From positions 1-9,172 of the forward strand of contig JAQGIA010000181.1 in NCBI GenBank assembly GCA_028291445.1: a stretch of DNA of 9,172 bases. The letters are read 5' to 3'. The stretch's first letter is position 1. Every line of letters begins with the position of its first letter. Shown piece after piece: positions 6,323 through 9,172 of this stretch. This stretch comes from Belnapia sp. (GTDB lineage: Bacteria; Pseudomonadota; Alphaproteobacteria; Acetobacterales; Acetobacteraceae). Below the pieces are notes generated by a model. It did not search any database. It saw only the letters and a list, made by a program, of their open reading frames with translations, and was not told where the DNA came from. The position numbers were made by a program, and so were the translations under genes.

Positions 6323-8397
6323 GGGCGTGGTTCGCCTGCACCGGGCGCGAATTGCTGGCCTCCAGCGCGGATCGGGTGGCCGGCGCGCTGGCCGCCTGCC
6401 AGATGGCGCGCCGCCTGTCGGGGGAGCCGACCCAACTGAGCGCCTGGCGCCAGCAGGTCGCGATCCTGGCCGCCGCGGTTGCCGAATGCGCTGGCCAGGA
6501 TTGGACCATCGCCTTCGAATTCGACCTGCTCCGGCTGGAAAAGCGCATCGACGCCGTGGTGCTGACCGACCGCGCCATCCTGGTGCTGGAGTTCAAGGTC
6601 GGGGCCACAGCGGCATCCCGGGCGGACCGGGCGCAGGCCTGGGATTATGCCCAGGACCTCTATGATTTCCACGCCGCCAGCCGCATTCATCCGATCTTGC
6701 CGGTGGTCGTCGCCACCAGGCTGGCGGCCCCCGCGGCCTTGCAGCCACCGCTGCCGATCCCCGGCATCTCGCTGACCGCCGAGGCCAGCGCCGCCAGCCT
6801 GCCCGGCCTGATCGCCGCGCTGCAGGCCAGCCTGCCATTGCCGCAGCAGCCGATCGACGGCGAGGCCTGGCTTGCCGCGCCCTATCGGCCGGTGCCCAGC
6901 ATCATCGAGGCGGCGGCGACCCTGTTCGCCCGCAACAGCGTGGCGGAGATCGCCGAGGCCCGGGCCGATGCGCCCAACCTGACCCGCACCACCGAGGCCA
7001 TCCAGCAGGCCCTCGACGCCGCCCGCGCCGCCGGGGAGCATGTGGTGGTCTTCGTGACCGGCATCCCTGGCGCCGGCAAAACCCTTTGCGGCCTCAACAT
7101 CGTCTTCGGCGAGGCGCGGCGCGCGGGCACCGCCTTCCTGACCGGCAATGCGCCGCTGGTCGCCGTATTGCGGGAGGCGCTGGCCTGCAACCGGGCCGGC
7201 ATCGACCTCGCCCTGGGCCCGAGCAACGATCCGGAACGCCGCCAGCGGGCCGGCCGGCTGCGCCAGGCACGGCATGAATCGGCCGCCGCCCTGCAGAATG
7301 TGCATCGCTTCCTGGCCGACAATGCCCATCAATCGGCGCCGCCGGCCGAACGGGTCATCGTATTCGACGAGGCGCAACGCGCCTGGGATGCCGACCAGGC
7401 GCAGCGCGATACCCAGCGCCGGGTGAGCACCCTCACGATGAGCGAGCCGGCGCATGCCCTGGCGATCATGGGCCGGCACCCGGGCTTCGCCGCCATCGTG
7501 GCGCTGATCGGCGGCGGGCAGGAGATCAACACCGGCGAGGCTGGCTTGCGCGAATGGGGCCGGGTGATCCAGGCGACGCCTGGCTGGCACGCGGTGGCCG
7601 CGCCCGGTGCCTTGACCGCGGCCGATCCGTCGCAGCGGCTAGCCGATACGCCGCAGCCCTGGCTGCGGATCGCGGCGGACCTCCATCTGGCCGTTTCGAT
7701 GCGCAGCATCCGCGACGATGCCGCGGCCCTGTGGGTCGATGCGATGCTGCGCGGCGCGGTGGCGGAAGCGGCCGGCATCGCGCAGGCCTCGACGGCCTTG
7801 CCCTTCCTGGTGACCCGCTCGCTGGACGCGGCGCGGCAGGCGCTGCGGCGGCTGACGCCGGGGCTGCGACGCTGCGGCTTCGTGCGATCCTCGGGCGCCC
7901 GCCGGCTGCGGGCGGAAGGCTTCGACGCCCAGTTGATCGGCACCGAGGAGCCGGTGGCATGGTTCCTGGAGCGCTGGCCGGATATCCGCGCCTCCGATGC
8001 GCTGGAGACCGCCGCGACCGAATACGCCTGCCAGGGGCTGGAGCTGGATACGGTCGGCCTCGCCTGGGGCGGTGATTTTCGCCACGGTCCGGGCGGCTGG
8101 CAGTCCTGGCGCTTCGCCGGCACCGCCTGGCAACGCGTCCGCGGCGCCACCGAACAGGAGTTCATCCGCAACACCTACCGGGTCCTGCTCACCCGCGCCC
8201 GCTACGAGACCATCATCTGGGTCCCAACCGGCTCGCCCGCCGACGATCCGTTTCACGACACCACCCGCCCCGCCGCCGAGATGGATGCGGTCGCCGCCCA
8301 TCTGCTGGCCTGCGGCGCCCGCCCGCTGGACGCCCTGGCGCCGCCGGCTTCGGTACAGCCCGCCTCGGCGCCCTTGCCCATGCCCATGCTGCTCTGA
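6319..8397 (+). CDS. PD-(D/E)XK nuclease / DUF2075 (Schlafen group 3-like) helicase-type ATPase
   Basis: This 692-residue protein has two parts. Residues about 60-130 look like a PD-(D/E)XK nuclease: Glu67 in FEFDLL, Asp78 in KRIDAVVL, Glu91-x-Lys93 in LVLEFKVG and a following Gln106/Tyr110 helix (QAWDYAQDLYDF). Residues about 225-635 look like a DUF2075 superfamily-1 helicase-type P-loop ATPase: Walker A GIPGAGKT (248-255, Lys254), Walker B VIVFDEAQ (346-353, Asp350-Glu351), a motif III-like GGGQEIN (398-404), AVSMRS (458-463), YACQGLELD (569-577) and a motif VI-like RVLLTRAR (621-628). It should be a cytoplasmic ATP-driven enzyme on DNA or RNA. The last about 35 residues are Pro/Ala-rich and appear unstructured. 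The ATG overlaps the transporter stop, so it is translationally coupled. All key residues look present, so it appears intact. Similar single-protein nuclease-helicases act in phage defence, but no partner confirms that here. Domain call sure; role uncertain. Confidence 0.88.
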   Translation: MRAWFACTGRELLASSADRVAGALAACQMARRLSGEPTQLSAWRQQVAILAAAVAECAGQDWTIAFEFDLLRLEKRIDAVVLTDRAILVLEFKVGATAASRADRAQAWDYAQDLYDFHAASRIHPILPVVVATRLAAPAALQPPLPIPGISLTAEASAASLPGLIAALQASLPLPQQPIDGEAWLAAPYRPVPSIIEAAATLFARNSVAEIAEARADAPNLTRTTEAIQQALDAARAAGEHVVVFVTGIPGAGKTLCGLNIVFGEARRAGTAFLTGNAPLVAVLREALACNRAGIDLALGPSNDPERRQRAGRLRQARHESAAALQNVHRFLADNAHQSAPPAERVIVFDEAQRAWDADQAQRDTQRRVSTLTMSEPAHALAIMGRHPGFAAIVALIGGGQEINTGEAGLREWGRVIQATPGWHAVAAPGALTAADPSQRLADTPQPWLRIAADLHLAVSMRSIRDDAAALWVDAMLRGAVAEAAGIAQASTALPFLVTRSLDAARQALRRLTPGLRRCGFVRSSGARRLRAEGFDAQLIGTEEPVAWFLERWPDIRASDALETAATEYACQGLELDTVGLAWGGDFRHGPGGWQSWRFAGTAWQRVRGATEQEFIRNTYRVLLTRARYETIIWVPTGSPADDPFHDTTRPAAEMDAVAAHLLACGARPLDALAPPASVQPASAPLPMPMLL

Positions 8398-8423
8398 ACG
8401 CGCTACATTGCCTGCTCATGCGC

Positions 8424-8427
8424 GGAG
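8424..8427 (+). promoter_or_regulatory. Ribosome binding site of the SPFH gene
   Basis: GGAG lies 6 bases before the ATG at 8434 and selects it over the out-of-frame ATG at 8418. The 36-base gap after the nuclease-helicase stop has no terminator-like stem, so read-through from that gene is possible. Confidence 0.7.
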
Positions 8428-8433
8428 CCATCC

Positions 8434-9172
8434 ATGACCGGCCTCCAGATCGTCCTGCTCGCCCTGATCCTGCTCGCCCTCGTCACCGCCGCCCGGGGCA
8501 TCCGCACAGTGCCGCAGGGCCAGGTCTGGACGGTCGAGCGCTTCGGCGCCTTCATCCGCCTGCTCCAGCCGGGGCTGAACTTCCTGGTGCCCTTCGTCGA
8601 TGCGGTCGGCCACAAGCTTAACGTGCAGGAGGTGGTGCTCGATATCCCCGAGCAATCGGTCATCACCAAGGACAACGCGACGGTGGTGGTCGACGGCATC
8701 GTCTATTACCGGGTCATGGACCCGGCCAAGGCGGCCTATCAGGTGCAGAATCTGCAACAGGCGCTGAACGCCCTGGCGATGACCAATATCCGCGCCGTCA
8801 TCGGCGAGATGGACCTCGATTCGACGCTTTCCTCGCGTGAGCGGATCAACTCTTCCCTCATGGCCATCCTCGATGGCGCGACCGAGCCCTGGGGGGTCAA
8901 GGTCAGCCGGGTCGAGCTGCGCAAGGTCGAGCCGCCGGAGAACCTGATCCGCGCCATGAACCTGCAGATGACCGCCGAGCGCGAGCGCCGCGCCACGGTG
9001 ATGCGGGCCGATGGCGACCGCGCCGCCGCCATCCAGCGCGCCGAGGGCGAGAAGCAGGCGCTGGTGTTGCAGGCCGAGGGCCGCCAGCTCGCCGCGATGC
9101 GGGACGCCGAGGCCCGTGAGCGGCTGGCCGAGGCCGAGGCCAAGGCGACCCATCTGGTGGCCGAGGCCGCCG
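8434..9172 (+). CDS. SPFH/band 7 (stomatin-like) membrane protein, 3' partial
   Basis: The visible 246 residues run off the right edge. A single N-terminal membrane segment (about 4-20) anchors the protein, followed by an SPFH/prohibitin-homology domain (about 24-180): RTVPQGQVWTVERFGAF (24-40), LQPGLNFLVPFVD (44-56), TKDNATVVVDGIVYYRV (78-94), ALNALAMTNIRAVIGEMDLD (110-129) and GVKVSRVELRKVEPPE (154-169). From about 177 the chain becomes an Ala/Glu/Arg-rich coiled coil. The order and motifs match the QmcA/YbbK and stomatin group, which form oligomeric inner-membrane scaffolds linked to membrane microdomains and protease partners. In many bacteria an NfeD-like partner gene lies beside it; that would be outside this window. 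About a quarter of a typical 300-330-residue protein is missing. Confidence 0.93.
   Translation, partial: MTGLQIVLLALILLALVTAARGIRTVPQGQVWTVERFGAFIRLLQPGLNFLVPFVDAVGHKLNVQEVVLDIPEQSVITKDNATVVVDGIVYYRVMDPAKAAYQVQNLQQALNALAMTNIRAVIGEMDLDSTLSSRERINSSLMAILDGATEPWGVKVSRVELRKVEPPENLIRAMNLQMTAERERRATVMRADGDRAAAIQRAEGEKQALVLQAEGRQLAAMRDAEARERLAEAEAKATHLVAEAA

Noticed and set aside
5932..7590. 552-codon minus-strand frame opposite the transporter and nuclease-helicase
   Set aside because: The product is Gly/Gln/Arg-rich without motifs, while the plus-strand frames carry complete membrane and ATPase motifs. It is a GC-bias shadow.
8416..9153. 245-codon minus-strand frame at the right end
   Set aside because: It is the antisense of the SPFH gene, which has a membrane anchor, conserved band-7 motifs and a good ribosome site.
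1..9172. CRISPR array, tRNA, rRNA, insertion sequence or integrase
   Set aside because: I found no regularly spaced direct repeats, no cloverleaf-like segment, no terminal inverted repeats with a transposase, and no recombinase motifs.

Overview
The window is very GC-rich chromosomal DNA with tightly packed genes, strong codon bias and long spurious reading frames on every strand. The gene set fits a high-GC alphaproteobacterium: a B12-dependent ribonucleotide reductase C-terminal domain, a RidA protein, a COG3146-type acyltransferase, a family-5 solute-binding protein, an EamA transporter and a QmcA-like SPFH protein. The family Acetobacteraceae is my best guess, from general protein style only; no rRNA or other decisive marker is present.

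Layout from left to right. (1) Positions 1-1371, plus strand: the 3' end of a gene carrying the TSCPD domain of NrdJ, then a 157-residue RidA-family protein 19 bases later. (2) 1423-2406, minus strand: an exported dienelactone-hydrolase-type alpha/beta hydrolase, convergent with ridA across a strong hairpin. (3) A 144-base divergent spacer, then 2551-3717, plus strand: a FemAB/GNAT-like protein. (4) 3734-5320, minus strand: a solitary periplasmic solute-binding protein, convergent with the previous gene across a second strong hairpin. (5) A 111-base divergent spacer, then a plus-strand run: an EamA/DMT transporter (5432-6322), a nuclease plus P-loop helicase-like protein joined to it by an ATGA overlap (6319-8397), and an SPFH/band-7 protein (8434 to the right edge, truncated).

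Most of the window looks like ordinary housekeeping and transport genes. The part most worth attention is the 692-residue protein at 6319-8397. It joins a PD-(D/E)XK-type nuclease domain with intact-looking catalytic residues to a DUF2075/Schlafen-group-3-like superfamily-1 helicase-type ATPase. This is the architecture of single-protein nuclease-helicase immunity or nucleic-acid-processing enzymes. No recognisable partner gene, transposase, tRNA, CRISPR array or integrase lies beside it, so a defence role is inference only.

Two further points stand out. Both convergent junctions carry long hairpins that start 2-3 bases after the stop of the minus-strand gene and pair better in the minus-strand RNA. 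The TSCPD gene lacks the usual C-terminal cysteine cluster, and its visible N-terminal part does not resemble the reductase barrel.
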